Positions 33,621-43,299 of a stretch of 64,000 nt of DNA are shown here, piece by piece; positions within the stretch are counted from its first letter, which is position 1; each line of letters begins with the position of its first letter. The position numbers were made by a program, and so were the translations under genes. Source of the DNA: Chthoniobacterales bacterium (lineage in GTDB: Bacteria > Verrucomicrobiota > Verrucomicrobiia > Chthoniobacterales > JACTMZ01); assembly GCA_018402585.1 (NCBI GenBank), contig JAGYIO010000003.1:266386-330385 (forward strand), read 5' to 3'. The notes under the pieces are model-generated. The model was not told the DNA's origin and searched no databases. It worked only from the letters and a program-made list of their open reading frames with translations.

Positions 33621-36600
33621 TCAAGAGGGCAGGGCTCTGATCCGCACAGCGCTGGCCTGCACCTGATCCGGCGCCAGGCCCAAGAGTTTGGCCACCGCCT
33701 GGCGGTAGGCCTCAAGCTGGCCCTGGTAAGCCTCGCGCAGGTCAACGGGCGTTTTGTCTGTCTTGAAATCGTAAAGGGCAGCTTTGACCGGCTGGCCCTC
33801 TGCCCCCAGCGTGAGGTGCACGCGATCGAAGATGCCGCTGACCGGATCACCGTCAAGTTCCAGATCGAAGGCTCTCTCCCGCCAGACGGCGCAATGACCC
33901 TCCGGTCGCCGGAGCACTGCGGCCCGCTCGCTGCCGAGAAAGTCGCGGACCAACTGGGCCGCCGCCTCACTTGCGCCGGAGTAGTCAGGCTCGTCCCCCA
34001 GCCATTCAACCTGGGCGAGCAGGGCGTGCACCTCCGTGCCAAGATGACGCGCCGCACCACCGCCGAGGATCAAGCCTGCGGGGAGGTCCTCACCCTCAGA
34101 CGAGGAGGGTGCGTTCTGGAGGGACTTGCCAGGCCCCGGCCGGAGTTTCGTGCCGAGAATCCTGGTCGGAGGCCGTTCCTCCGGCCGGTAATGCTCAAAC
34201 CACCGGGGGTTTCCCAGCGTGCGGTTCTCCGCATCACATCCGTCACCCGAGGGAAAGTAATCCTGCAGCCAGCGGCCGGCATTTTTGCTCTCATTCAACG
34301 GGGCCCGCAGGCAATAAAGCGCGTGTTTCGCGCGGGTCATCGCGACGTAAAGCAGGCAGAAGTTTTCGTAGGCCTGCCGGGCCCGCAAGTGCTCGCGGGC
34401 AGCCCCGAGGGTTTCATCCGCGGCACAGATGTCTTTGCAGGGAAGCGAAAGGCCCCATTGGATTTCCCCCTCGCTATTGCGGTGCAGCGAAATGCCAGAC
34501 GTGTCGCGCAACTCGGCCATACCTTTGCCCCCAAGTTCAGGCAGGATGACCATGTCCAGACCAAGACCCTTGGAGAAGTGCGTGGTCATGACGCGGACCA
34601 CACCCGGCGTCTCGCTTTCCTGCTCGATGCGGTGGTCGACGAAGGTGAGGAAGACGCGGAGATCTTCGTTCGGTTTCCGCTGTGCCTCGTAGTCGGAGGC
34701 GGCTTCGATCAAGGCTTCGACTTTGGTGGCCTCAAGGACGGACTTGGCCACCGCTTGGCGGACCCACCCGGACAAAGTCGCGGCCAAACCCGCTTCGGCG
34801 ATCAACCCGAGGGCCTCGAGGTGGAAAGCCGCCGGGTCATGCCCGGCGATGAAGCCGAGCGGAGAGGCGAGGAATTGATGTTCGGCAATGCGGTCGATGG
34901 GCGCAGCGAGAAACTTGACGAGAGCATAGAGGGCCAAGCTCTCGGGTGTCTTAAGGCAGGGGTTGACCCGTCCTTCCGCCGCCACCGGGATCGGTTCCTT
35001 TTGCCCGCGGAGGAGGGCGACATAGTGCTCCAAGGCGGCGCGGGTGCGCACGATGATGGCGCAATTGATTCCCCGGCCGACCGGATCGACTTCGCGCAAG
35101 ATTCCGAGCAGGGCCACGTCGAGCGCCATCTGGCTGGCCTCCTCACCATCGTCCTTTTCGACTTGGAGCGTCCGGAGTTGCGCAAAGCCCTGGCCTGCAC
35201 GTTCCGGCCGCGCCTGATGCACGACCCAGGCCTTCTGCCAATGCGCGATGGTCTCGCCGGGTAGAGCGAAATCCGGGGCCTGCGCCAAACGGTCGGGCGC
35301 GAAGACCTCATTGATGACCTGCACGATGTTTCCGTCGGACCGCCAGGAATCGGGAAGTTGCTGCCGGGCGATCTCGACCCCGCGTTGCGTTTTGAAGTTA
35401 TCGTGCACCTGCTCGAACAACTCGAAGTCCCCTCCCCGCCAGCCGTAAATGGCCTGCTTGGTGTCACCCACGTAGAAAAAGCTTCGTCCTTCGTCCTCGC
35501 AAACCACGTTGTCCACGAGGGGCTGCATGATGCGCCACTGGAGACGGCTGGTGTCTTGAAACTCGTCGAGCAACCAATGGCGGTAGCGCCCGTCCAAGCG
35601 ATATTCAATGTGCCGGTGGTCGATGTTCTCCAAGTGGCGGGCGAGCAAGGTGGCCAGATCGCTGAAGGTAAGTTGCCCGGCGAGGCGGACGCAACGCGCG
35701 TAAATGCGTTCGTAAGCTGCGAGTAGAGCGTAGAGCGCTCGGGAGGAACGCAACTTGCTCTGCAGCTCCTGCTTGAGCAAGGAGCGCGACAGGTTGTCGC
35801 GGAGGGCACGGACATTACCGCGCAGGAACAGGCATTTGCTCTCGGTTTTGCCGCCGGCAATCGGAATGTATGGGTCCGCTTTTTGCCTTTTGCCCAGGCC
35901 GCGGTCGCTCAGCTTGACCACGAAATCCTGGAGGATCTTGCTCATGCGCCGGGGCGGACGGTGGGCCACGGCCAAATCCAACCAACCGGCCAAGACGGCT
36001 TGGGCCTCAGGGTCGAGTTGGTTCGTTTTCTCGACTTCGGCGCGGAACTTGTCGGCCGCCAGAGCTGTATCGTCAGCCGAGAGAATCGCGCATCCCGCGG
36101 GCCAAATGATCGCAGCCTGACCCCAAGGTCGCTCCGCGGGTGTTTCGCCGAACTTTTCCTGCAGGGAGGTGGCGGCACGGGAAATGGCCTTGAGGGCGGA
36201 CTGGTCGGCGCGGTTGCGACTTTGTTCACGCAGGACTTCGATGAATTCGTCCAAGCCATTTTCTTTCGCGGCCTCGGCAAAAAGCCGCTCCAGCGTGCGT
36301 TGCTGGTTTTCCTCCTGGTCGGCCGCGTCGAGGAGTTCCACCTCCTGGGACAAGCCCAACTCGAAGGGGAAGGCGCGCACGATCCGGCCGAAATATTGGT
36401 CCAGTGTGCCCATGGAGAGCCGGGGCAGGGCCTGGACGAGAGCCCGGAGCAACTTGGTACAACCCTCGGCGTCGATCGGCCGGCAGTCCGGGCCCAAGGC
36501 CTTCCGCAAGTTTGCCAATTGCGCGGGGTCGGTCGCCGCTTTGGCCAGACGCTCGAAGAGTTGCTGCAGGAATTCCGCCGCGGCCGCCCGGGTGAAGGTC

Positions 36601-36737
36601 AAAGCGAGGATCTCCTCCGGCTTGGCCTCGCGCTGGAGTAATTGGATGCAACGGGTGACCAGGCAGTGGGTTTTCCCGCTACCCGCGTTGGCCACAATCA
36701 GCAAATTACGTTGGAACGTTTGCTCTGCGCTGCTCAT
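33621..36737 (-). CDS. AddA-like UvrD/REP helicase with C-terminal nuclease domain
   Basis: The 1038 residues include Walker A VANAGSGKTHCLV near residue 15 and motif Ia LTFTRAAAAEF near 45. Helicase motif II is WLLDEFQDTSRLQW near 390, motif III is FYVGDTKQAIYGWRGG, and VRVMTTHFSKGLGLDMVILP and YVAMTRAKHALYCL complete the set. The C-terminus has a PD-(D/E)XK nuclease (GIFDRVHL, then ALYDFKTDKTPVDLREAYQGQ). Together with the upstream AddB-like gene, with which it overlaps by 4 bp, it should process double-strand breaks for RecA-mediated repair. In some phyla the pair is called AdnAB, RexAB or RecBCD-like. I give no symbol because those groups cannot be separated by eye. Confidence 0.87.
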   Translation of the reverse strand: MSSAEQTFQRNLLIVANAGSGKTHCLVTRCIQLLQREAKPEEILALTFTRAAAAEFLQQLFERLAKAATDPAQLANLRKALGPDCRPIDAEGCTKLLRALVQALPRLSMGTLDQYFGRIVRAFPFELGLSQEVELLDAADQEENQQRTLERLFAEAAKENGLDEFIEVLREQSRNRADQSALKAISRAATSLQEKFGETPAERPWGQAAIIWPAGCAILSADDTALAADKFRAEVEKTNQLDPEAQAVLAGWLDLAVAHRPPRRMSKILQDFVVKLSDRGLGKRQKADPYIPIAGGKTESKCLFLRGNVRALRDNLSRSLLKQELQSKLRSSRALYALLAAYERIYARCVRLAGQLTFSDLATLLARHLENIDHRHIEYRLDGRYRHWLLDEFQDTSRLQWRIMQPLVDNVVCEDEGRSFFYVGDTKQAIYGWRGGDFELFEQVHDNFKTQRGVEIARQQLPDSWRSDGNIVQVINEVFAPDRLAQAPDFALPGETIAHWQKAWVVHQARPERAGQGFAQLRTLQVEKDDGEEASQMALDVALLGILREVDPVGRGINCAIIVRTRAALEHYVALLRGQKEPIPVAAEGRVNPCLKTPESLALYALVKFLAAPIDRIAEHQFLASPLGFIAGHDPAAFHLEALGLIAEAGLAATLSGWVRQAVAKSVLEATKVEALIEAASDYEAQRKPNEDLRVFLTFVDHRIEQESETPGVVRVMTTHFSKGLGLDMVILPELGGKGMAELRDTSGISLHRNSEGEIQWGLSLPCKDICAADETLGAAREHLRARQAYENFCLLYVAMTRAKHALYCLRAPLNESKNAGRWLQDYFPSGDGCDAENRTLGNPRWFEHYRPEERPPTRILGTKLRPGPGKSLQNAPSSSEGEDLPAGLILGGGAARHLGTEVHALLAQVEWLGDEPDYSGASEAAAQLVRDFLGSERAAVLRRPEGHCAVWRERAFDLELDGDPVSGIFDRVHLTLGAEGQPVKAALYDFKTDKTPVDLREAYQGQLEAYRQAVAKLLGLAPDQVQASAVRIRALPS

Positions 36738-39565
36738 GGGTTGCCCTTCAGCCGGTCGGCCGATGCCTCATCAATCAATTTGCGGGGATCCTCCGGCCCG
36801 AACCAGTCCTTGAAATCATCAAATTCGACTTCCGAGGAAGGCGACGGAGGCCAGAACTGCCCGGTCTTGACCAGACCGGCAATACGGGCCGCGCACCTTT
36901 CCGCCGAGGTCTGCATTTCTGCAGTCAGGGCAAAGAACTCGAGCGCGCTCGGGCCAGCCTCGCCATCCGGCGGCAGCAGAAAGTAACCAACGGCCACGCC
37001 TTTGGCCGCCTGCTCGGGCCAAATTTTCCGGGCCAACCAAGCGTAAAGCGGAAGTTGCAGTTCCTTCCAGGAGCGCAGTTGCGCTCGGCCCGTTTTGCTC
37101 CAGGTCTCGAGATCCGCTTCGGGCAGATGATCCCTCCCACGGAGCGGGCCAAGGTGCGTCTTCAGGGGATTTTTCGGCTGCGAGTAGGTCTTATAGTCAA
37201 GGATGCGCAGACCGTGCTCGGGGTGCACATCGATCCGATCGATCGTCCCGGTCACCGCGAGGCCCCCGAGCAGGCACTGGTCGTCCGCCACGACTTTGTA
37301 TTCCGCTTCCAGCGTCGACCATCCGTCCGCCCGAAGGCCAGCCTCGGTCGCCGCGGCCACCACGAGGCGGGCCCGCATGCTTTCGATTTGCACCTGCACC
37401 ACGGGAGAAGGATGATCGCCATAGAACCGCGGGACCAGAGCATCAAGGAGCCTGGAGAGATGCCGGGCAATTTCTGCGCCGTCCCGTAGGCCGGCGAGTG
37501 ATTTATCGAGAGCAAATTCTTCGAGCACCTTGTGCATCACAGTGCCGAAGTCGGTGGCCGGGATTTCCCGGGCGTCGGGATCGACTTTGCGCAACTTGAG
37601 GATAGTGCCGAGGTAAAAACGCAGCGGGCAGGCCAGATAATTCTTGAACGCCGTGACCCGGATCGACCGGGGCGGCCACTGCTGCGCATCGGGCGCGGGA
37701 ATCTGCAATTGGAAAGGGACCTCCTGCTGTTCGCCGCGCACCGAGCGCGGGGCGGGACGAAGCAAAAGACCGGAGCGCTCCGGCAACTCGGAATCAAGAC
37801 AGCCGAAAAGCAGGCGGGACGGACGGTTCGGTTCCCCCTGGGGGCCGAGCCGGGAGAAGCCGAGGCGCACTTGCGCTCCCGGGCGCGAAGCGAGGAGGCA
37901 GGAAAGCAGATACGAGTCGCGGGCCAGGCGGCCGTCCTGGGTGACCAGCCCGAGATTCTTTTTCGCACCGTCAGGCAGGAAGGAATCATCGTGAGTGCCC
38001 GACGGCAATGCGCCCTCCCGGCAACCGGCGATGACCAGATGGCGGGCTGCACTCCATGGCGCCTCAAGCCAGCCCTGCACTTCGATCGCCCCGTCCGGCG
38101 CGCGGGGGAAGATCCGTTTGCCCATGATGTCGGCCCGCGAGGCCGCTTCGCGCATCGCTGCAGGCAACTGACGGAGGAGCGGCGAATCCGCAAATTGCCC
38201 CGCGACTTCCGCCACGGCGGCCAACTCCCGGGCGGCAAAGGAATCGGTCGGCACTCTGCCGCGATGCCGGTTGACCGCTTCGAGCATGGCTTGGCCCTCC
38301 ATCCTTTTCCCAAGCAAATTCCCGGCGGTCGCGACCAAAGATTCTTGCGCGGGGAAATCGGCTTTCTCCGCGGACCGGTCGGCCTGTTTGAGCCAGCTGC
38401 GGGCCGCCTCGACCGACTCGCAGAGGTGCTGGGCGATCAACTGGTCGCAGGCCTCCCGCGCGGTTCGCGTGGTGAGAGGCGACGGCTGGCCGCTCGCGGC
38501 AACAAAGAAAGAGAGAAATCGCGGCTTCTGGAGCAAAACCCGGAGATCACGCCAGCGGTGGCCCCGCGCAAATTCATCCCAACCGAGCAGAATCTCCGCC
38601 GATTCGGTCCGGGCCAAGGCCCGACCTTCAGGCAGATAGGCCTCCGCCTCGCGCCAGGCAATTTCCTGAGCGAGGGCCGCGGCCGACTCGGGAGCAGCGG
38701 CGAAAATTTCGAAGTCCGCCTTTTCCGCCCCGGCGGCGTAGTCAAGGAGGAGCCCCGCTTCGGTCGGCGGATCATTGGCGGCGACAATGATCTTCGTTTC
38801 CACCCGGGGTTGATTCTCCCTCCACCATGAGGGATCAGCGCGGCCCCAGGCGCTGAGGTGCGCGGCTTGACCGGACGGACTCCAAGCGAGCACCTCGACC
38901 GTAAGGCCCAAGCGGTCGAGCGATTGCAAGTAAGTTTCCACGATGGGCGCCAGATCGGGGATGCAGGCCACCACGAGGCGCCGGCACCCGTGGGGCACGG
39001 TCGGATCGTGCCCCTCGGCCAACCGCACCTTATTGGGGTCGCGCAGACCATACTTGGCTAAAACGGCAAGGTATTCGGCGTAAAGTTTTCCGAACGCCTG
39101 CCAGCGCTGCTCATCACCGGAACACACCTCGACCATCTGGGGGGAAGCAGGATTCAGCCCAGCTTCGGTCAATTGGTCACACACGGCGCAGAGGCGGGCG
39201 GCGACCGCAAAACGATCGTCTGGTGCCTCGAGGGGCACAACTTCCGGGACGAGTGCCTTGAATCTTTGACGCCGGGTCGGTTCGAGGAGCAGGGCCCAGG
39301 CCGCTTCGCGTTCCAGCCGGCTGGCTACCGCGAGGCCCTTGGGGAGCAAGGCCTCCAAAGGCAGACGGAATTGCGGGGAGAGAACACCTTTCTTGGCCAA
39401 TTCCCGCCGGATAGCCCGCCCAGCCCCCGCGGTGGGGATGAGAACCAAGGTGTCACCCAGATCAACCGGAGTCCCTTGCCGGCCAAAGAGCAGAAACCCG
39501 GCAACTTGGGCTGGGAGCGGGGCCGCCTGTTCAAGTGGGATGATGGGCTTCAAAGCAAAAAGCAA
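36734..39565 (-). CDS. AddB-like PD-(D/E)XK nuclease of double-strand-break repair
   Basis: The 943 residues begin at a TTG (39565), with no ATG nearby in frame. The N-terminal half is an inactivated helicase-like region (VLIPTAGAGRAIRRELA where a P-loop would be). The C-terminal domain has the RecB-type nuclease: a Cys-containing entry VTAFKNYLACPLRFYL, FGTVMHKVLEEFA, VTGTIDRIDVHPEHGLRILDYKT (catalytic Asp and Lys) and LQLPLYAWLARK. The single Cys is not obviously part of a four-Cys iron-sulfur site. It is coupled to the AddA-like gene by ATGA. Function is repair, with a possible antiviral side role. Confidence 0.82.
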   Translation of the reverse strand: MLFALKPIIPLEQAAPLPAQVAGFLLFGRQGTPVDLGDTLVLIPTAGAGRAIRRELAKKGVLSPQFRLPLEALLPKGLAVASRLEREAAWALLLEPTRRQRFKALVPEVVPLEAPDDRFAVAARLCAVCDQLTEAGLNPASPQMVEVCSGDEQRWQAFGKLYAEYLAVLAKYGLRDPNKVRLAEGHDPTVPHGCRRLVVACIPDLAPIVETYLQSLDRLGLTVEVLAWSPSGQAAHLSAWGRADPSWWRENQPRVETKIIVAANDPPTEAGLLLDYAAGAEKADFEIFAAAPESAAALAQEIAWREAEAYLPEGRALARTESAEILLGWDEFARGHRWRDLRVLLQKPRFLSFFVAASGQPSPLTTRTAREACDQLIAQHLCESVEAARSWLKQADRSAEKADFPAQESLVATAGNLLGKRMEGQAMLEAVNRHRGRVPTDSFAARELAAVAEVAGQFADSPLLRQLPAAMREAASRADIMGKRIFPRAPDGAIEVQGWLEAPWSAARHLVIAGCREGALPSGTHDDSFLPDGAKKNLGLVTQDGRLARDSYLLSCLLASRPGAQVRLGFSRLGPQGEPNRPSRLLFGCLDSELPERSGLLLRPAPRSVRGEQQEVPFQLQIPAPDAQQWPPRSIRVTAFKNYLACPLRFYLGTILKLRKVDPDAREIPATDFGTVMHKVLEEFALDKSLAGLRDGAEIARHLSRLLDALVPRFYGDHPSPVVQVQIESMRARLVVAAATEAGLRADGWSTLEAEYKVVADDQCLLGGLAVTGTIDRIDVHPEHGLRILDYKTYSQPKNPLKTHLGPLRGRDHLPEADLETWSKTGRAQLRSWKELQLPLYAWLARKIWPEQAAKGVAVGYFLLPPDGEAGPSALEFFALTAEMQTSAERCAARIAGLVKTGQFWPPSPSSEVEFDDFKDWFGPEDPRKLIDEASADRLKGNP

Positions 39566-39761
39566 AATACCTGTTCAGAGCCAAAAGCCGAGTCGGAATC
39601 GTGTCATAGGCAGGTTGACCAGCCTCGGTCTGCGGTCGCCCCGCACGCTGACGGCCGGATTATTTCATTCTCTCTCCGACCCGGGATGCTTTCCCCGACC
39701 AGAGAATCAGGCGTAGGTTCAAGACATAGTTAACGCCCGTGGTTCAGGACATAGGTAACAC

Positions 39762-40880
39762 ATGGGCTCTCAGGCAGAGTGGGAGTCTATGCCGTGGCAA
39801 GAAATCAAACCTATGGACCAAAGACTGGAATTTGCGCTTCGGGCGCAGCGATACGAGAACTTTCGGGCCTTCTGCCGGGAGTATGGGATCAGTGCCCGGG
39901 TGGGCTACAAATGGAAGCAGAGGCTTTTGGAGGAAGGCGCCTTGAGTTTGGCTGAAAAGAGCCGGCGTCCGCGCCGCAGTCCGACTGGATTAAGCGAGAG
40001 TGAGAGGTGCCAGTTGGTGGCGTTGCGCCACCGGCATCTGCACTGGGGGTGCGCGCAAGTTGGCCGATCTTTATCGCCGGGCCCACGGCACGGCGCCGAG
40101 TGAGAGCACCATCAAGCGGGCGTTGGATCGCTGCGGGCTGACGCGCAAGCGCCGCCAACGCCGGGCCAGTCTGGGAGGTCAACTCGGCGGTCACCCAGTG
40201 GCCGCGGCTTGCCATGACATCTGGACGGTGGACTTCAAAGGTTGGTGGCATGATGCCGAGGGCCGTTGCGAGCCTTTGACGGTGCGCGACGAATACCCCC
40301 GCTACGTGTTGGAAGCGCGCTCCTTGGCCAAGGCCAAAACCGAGACGGTCCAAGCCTGCTTCGAGGCTTTGTTTGTCCAACACGGCCTGCCCGCGGCCAT
40401 CCGCAGCGACAACGGTGTGCCTTTTGCCAGCAGGCACGGCCCGGCGACAACAGCCATCATGAAGGCCGGCATCTTGACCTCAGCAACGAAGTGGCAGGAG
40501 CCGACTCTGCCGAACGGCAAGCCGCGCTGGATATCTGGCGCCAAGAATTTAAGCAGATCCGGCCGCACGAGTTGCTGGGCATGCAACGACCGGCCGATGT
40601 TTATCGTCCCAGTCCGCGACCTTGGGAAGGAACGCCCGAGCAGATCAACTACGAGGGTTTAATGACCCGGCGGATGCGGCGCTGCGGACAGATCGGCTTC
40701 TTGGATCACGCCTACTCTATCTCCAGGGCTTTGGTTGGTTGGGATGTCGGCCTCAAGCCCGTCGAGGACGGTGTCCTCGAAGTCTACTTCGCCAAACTCT
40801 TGGTCGGACACTTGGATCCCAAAACCCCCAGCTTCCAAGCCATGGGCGCCGGCCCCAAAGCACACCGTCATGCGGCTTGA
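39762..40880 (+). pseudogene. IS481-family transposase, frameshifted and deleted
   Basis: The N-terminal HTH region (FRAFCREYGISARVGYKWKQ) is in one frame up to RHRHLHWG. A run of five G at 40045-40049 then shifts into the frame encoding ARKLADLYRRAHGTAPSEST. The DDE core follows: DIWTVDFKGW (first Asp) and IRSDNGVPFAS (second Asp). About 45 codons are then missing and the frame changes again before HLDLSNEVAGADSAERQAAL and IRPHELLGMQRPADVYRPSP. At least two lesions therefore inactivate it. The predicted Glu lies at the deletion edge. Confidence 0.85.
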
Positions 40881-40992
40881 GGATCACATCCCCTGCGGCG
40901 GCTCTTGCCACCCCTTCTCTGCACAACATTGACCAACCCCTCAACAACATTACCAACAACTCACGGCAGCTCTTACCCATGTCTTGAACCTA

Positions 40993-41213
40993 AGCCGTAA
41001 CCATGCAAAACATTCTGCCATTTCTGGCACGGCAACAGAGTCGCGTCTGGGCGAGAGTTGACTAACTATTTGGTGAGCGAGGTGGCACGTCGCCAAGGGG
41101 GCACGGGCGTCCCGCCCGTCACGACCCGACAACACGGCCGGGACGGCCGTGCCCCCTGGGCAAACCGAACCAAGCCGCGCTTTTATTGCGTCTTCAATTG
41201 CATGGTTACGGCT
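40993..41213 (+). mobile_element. MITE copy 2 (221 bp)
   Basis: This is the best-preserved copy. The left end AGCCGTAACCATGCAA and right end TTGCATGGTTACGGCT are perfect 16-bp inverted repeats. The interior includes CATTCTGCCATTTCTGGCAC and the two GC-rich hairpins seen in the other copies. There is no ORF of its own. It lies between the two right ends of the IS481-family element, so it inserted after that element or was trapped by it. Confidence 0.9.
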
Positions 41214-41241
41214 AAGTGTTACCCATGTCCTGACCTACGCC

Positions 41242-41587
41242 CAGACTGACCTCAGACACCACGGCGCACAATCGTAGCGTATGATCAATCCCGCGGTCGG
41301 AAAGGCCAATCGTGACGGCTCGAGAATTTGGACCGACCGCCAAATCGTGATGCGGCTCATGGACGAGAAAATCACCGCGGGATGGAGACCTTTCCATCTG
41401 TCTTCAGCGCACCTTGGCGGGTTAAGCCTCGGTTTCGGACCGATACCTCCCCTGCGAGTAAAGGCGTGACAATCAACCCGCCCAACCCTTCGTTCGCGGT
41501 CTTCTCTTTCCATTGAAATTGCCGGAAAGCCAAGGGACGAAGGACCCCAGCACCCCGAACGTTGACAGTCCATTTCCTGGCCATACC
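41242..41587. other. Non-coding stretch before the membrane-protein gene
   Basis: About 345 bp hold no convincing gene on either strand. Short ORFs here overlap one another in several frames, with no recognisable family. The region probably contains the promoter of the rightward membrane-protein gene, but I cannot pick one with confidence. In-frame TTG 41513 is an alternative start for that gene. Confidence 0.45.
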
Positions 41588-42028
41588 ATGGGTCTCATGG
41601 CTGGTGTCGTCCCCCTCTTGATCGGCGGGATTTGCGGAACATTGGTCATGACAGTTTTCCTGCTCGTTCCGCGTTGGTTGGGCTTGGGGAAAATTGATGT
41701 TATGCCGGCGGTGGGCTCGCTCATTCTCCGTCGCGAGCAAAATGTTTTTACGATCGGGTTACTGCTCCACCTCGGCATGGGCCTGATCTTCGCTTTTATC
41801 TACGCCGCCTTCCTCGGTCTCTCCCGATTACCCTTCAACGCCATGACCGGCGCCTTGCTCGGCACTGTCCACGGTGTGGTCGTCATGCTGCTTGTGGCCA
41901 TCGCGATCATGGAACACCATCCGGTCGCCCGCTACCACGCGAAGGGTCTCTCGACGGGGATCTCCCAGCTCGTCGCCCACATTCTTTATGGCCTGACCGT
42001 CGGCACGGTCGTGGGCATGATGCACTGA
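41588..42028 (+). CDS. Small polytopic membrane protein of unknown function
   Basis: From ATG 41588 (MGLMAGVVPLLIGGICGTLV) the product is 146 residues with four TM helices: about 5-28, 52-76, 85-105 and 120-145. It shows the pattern GTLVMTVFLLVPRWLGLGK and a C-terminal HILYGLTVGTVVGMMH. Small four-helix proteins with TVHGVVVMLLVAIAIME and ending in GMMH occur widely next to stress and redox genes, but I do not assign a family name. It is flanked on both sides by insertion-sequence debris. Confidence 0.7.
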   Translation: MGLMAGVVPLLIGGICGTLVMTVFLLVPRWLGLGKIDVMPAVGSLILRREQNVFTIGLLLHLGMGLIFAFIYAAFLGLSRLPFNAMTGALLGTVHGVVVMLLVAIAIMEHHPVARYHAKGLSTGISQLVAHILYGLTVGTVVGMMH

Positions 42029-42144
42029 TGCGCCGGCACCGCGCGGCAAGATGGGTCTCCAGCACTGATTTGAGGTCCCCCAAAAAGGGGTCAGGCTTAT
42101 ATTTTAAATCTCGCAGCTGCGGCCAGACGTGGAGAGGCGAAGTC

Positions 42145-42569
42145 ATGGCAGGCCGACCGCGATTGGAGTTTGAAGGCGCGATTTACCATCTGATCAACCG
42201 GGGCAATTAGGGCAAAGACTTGTTGGGCGAAAAAGGGGTCGGCGGAAGTTTTCCAAAGGGCTCTTGCCGAGGCCCCCGAAAAATGCGGGTGGAACCTTCG
42301 CCAACCGCTTCAACCGCTTCCACGGCGCGCGGGGACACCTGTTCCAGGGCCGTGACCAAAGCATCCTTACTGTGGGAGGTCGCCCGTTGCTCGGGCTGGT
42401 CGACTCCATCCATCTCGATCCGGTGAGAGCGGGCCTTCTCGCGCTGCCCAACCTCGGAGAGCACACATTCTCCAGTTATCCGAAATTCTTCCGAAAATTG
42501 ACCTGCCGCTACTGCATCGGTTGGGCTGTCGCCTCCGCCGGGTGTCGTCGGGGGATCAAAAAAATTTAG
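42145..42569 (+). pseudogene. REP-associated tyrosine transposase (RAYT) remnant
   Basis: The start MAGRPRLEFEGAIYHLINRG is the classic RAYT N-terminus. A TAG follows at once, and the central part, which should hold the HUH motif, is missing. The tail resumes in another frame as ANRFNRFHGARGHLFQGR, then LVDSIHLDPVRAGLLALPNL and HTFSSYPKFFRK, all typical RAYT C-terminal motifs. Upstream, at 42078-42102, lies CCCCCAAAAAGGGGTCAGGC, the type of repeat that accompanies these genes. The gene is dead. No other gene lies in 42029-42688. Confidence 0.75.
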
Positions 42570-42717
42570 GCCGCAGTTTCCGAGAAAGCGGGAAAGGAAG
42601 CGCCGGAGCACGGCAGCCAACCCTTGGTGGGGCGAGGTGCTCAAGATGGGCCATCCGAGCCGGGTCGGCAATCTCATGAAGAGCATTTATACACGACGCC
42701 ATAAATAAATGCGCATG

Positions 42718-43299
42718 CTAAACTTGGCAGAGCCTGTGCAGAACCGCGGCTTTTCTCGTCCACTGGCCAAACAACTTCTCGACCGTGTCCATGATGTTGC
42801 TCAGTTCCGGCAAGTAGCGGTTGTGCAGGCGCAGGCGACGAACCAGTTTCCACACTCTCTCGATGGGGTTGAGTTCCGGGCTGTAGGGCGGCAGGAACAA
42901 AAGGCGAAAGTCCGGTTCTCTGGTTCGTCTCCATTCCTTGTGCATGGAGGCGTGGTGATACTTGGCATTGTCGATAATGAGCGCCACCCGACGGCCGGAC
43001 CTGCAACTGACGGCGTGCAGACGCCGGAGGAAGGCCCAAGTGGTCACCGCATCAAATTTGCCTTCCTCCCGGGAGAAGCAGAACTTGCCGTCACGCAAGC
43101 GAACCGCCCCGAAGTATCCCACGCTTTTGCGGGTGGGATGATGGAGGACAACAGGATCTTTCATTTCCGGGGGAACCCACATGACGGCGCGGGAGCCGTG
43201 CTGCTGGAAATGGACTTCATCAACAGCCCAGAGGTCATAGCCTGCGCGCGCCAGCCTTCGCAGTTTTTTTATAGGCCCTCTGGGCCTCGGGATCGGCAT
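42718..43299 (-). CDS. IS630 transposase, frame B (catalytic part)
   Basis: The DDE domain holds DLWAVDEVHFQQHG (first Asp), ALIIDNAKYHHASMHKEW (second Asp) and LLFLPPYSPELNPIERVWKL (catalytic Glu), then a C-terminal tail. The listed start is formal. The natural product is probably made by slippage at the A7 run at 43264-43270 from frame A, since the first codons (PIKKLRRLARAGYD) directly continue frame A's AYKK. Frame B lies in the +1 frame relative to A. Confidence 0.85.
   Translation of the reverse strand: MPIPRPRGPIKKLRRLARAGYDLWAVDEVHFQQHGSRAVMWVPPEMKDPVVLHHPTRKSVGYFGAVRLRDGKFCFSREEGKFDAVTTWAFLRRLHAVSCRSGRRVALIIDNAKYHHASMHKEWRRTREPDFRLLFLPPYSPELNPIERVWKLVRRLRLHNRYLPELSNIMDTVEKLFGQWTRKAAVLHRLCQV

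Larger units (their letters stand above)
39710..41241 (+). mobile_element. IS481-family element, inactive, with duplicated ends and a MITE inside its right end
   Basis: The outer ends are inverted repeats: GGCGTAGGTTCAAGACATAG at 39710 and, reversed, GGCGTAGGTCAGGACATGGG ending at 41241. A second left end (GGTTCAGGACATAGGTAACA, 39741) and a second right end (CTTACCCATGTCTTGAACC, 40972-40990) lie inside. The two right ends are separated by MITE copy 2. The transposase is broken. The duplicated ends suggest one copy inserted into the end of another, or an end duplication during imprecise transposition. Confidence 0.75.
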
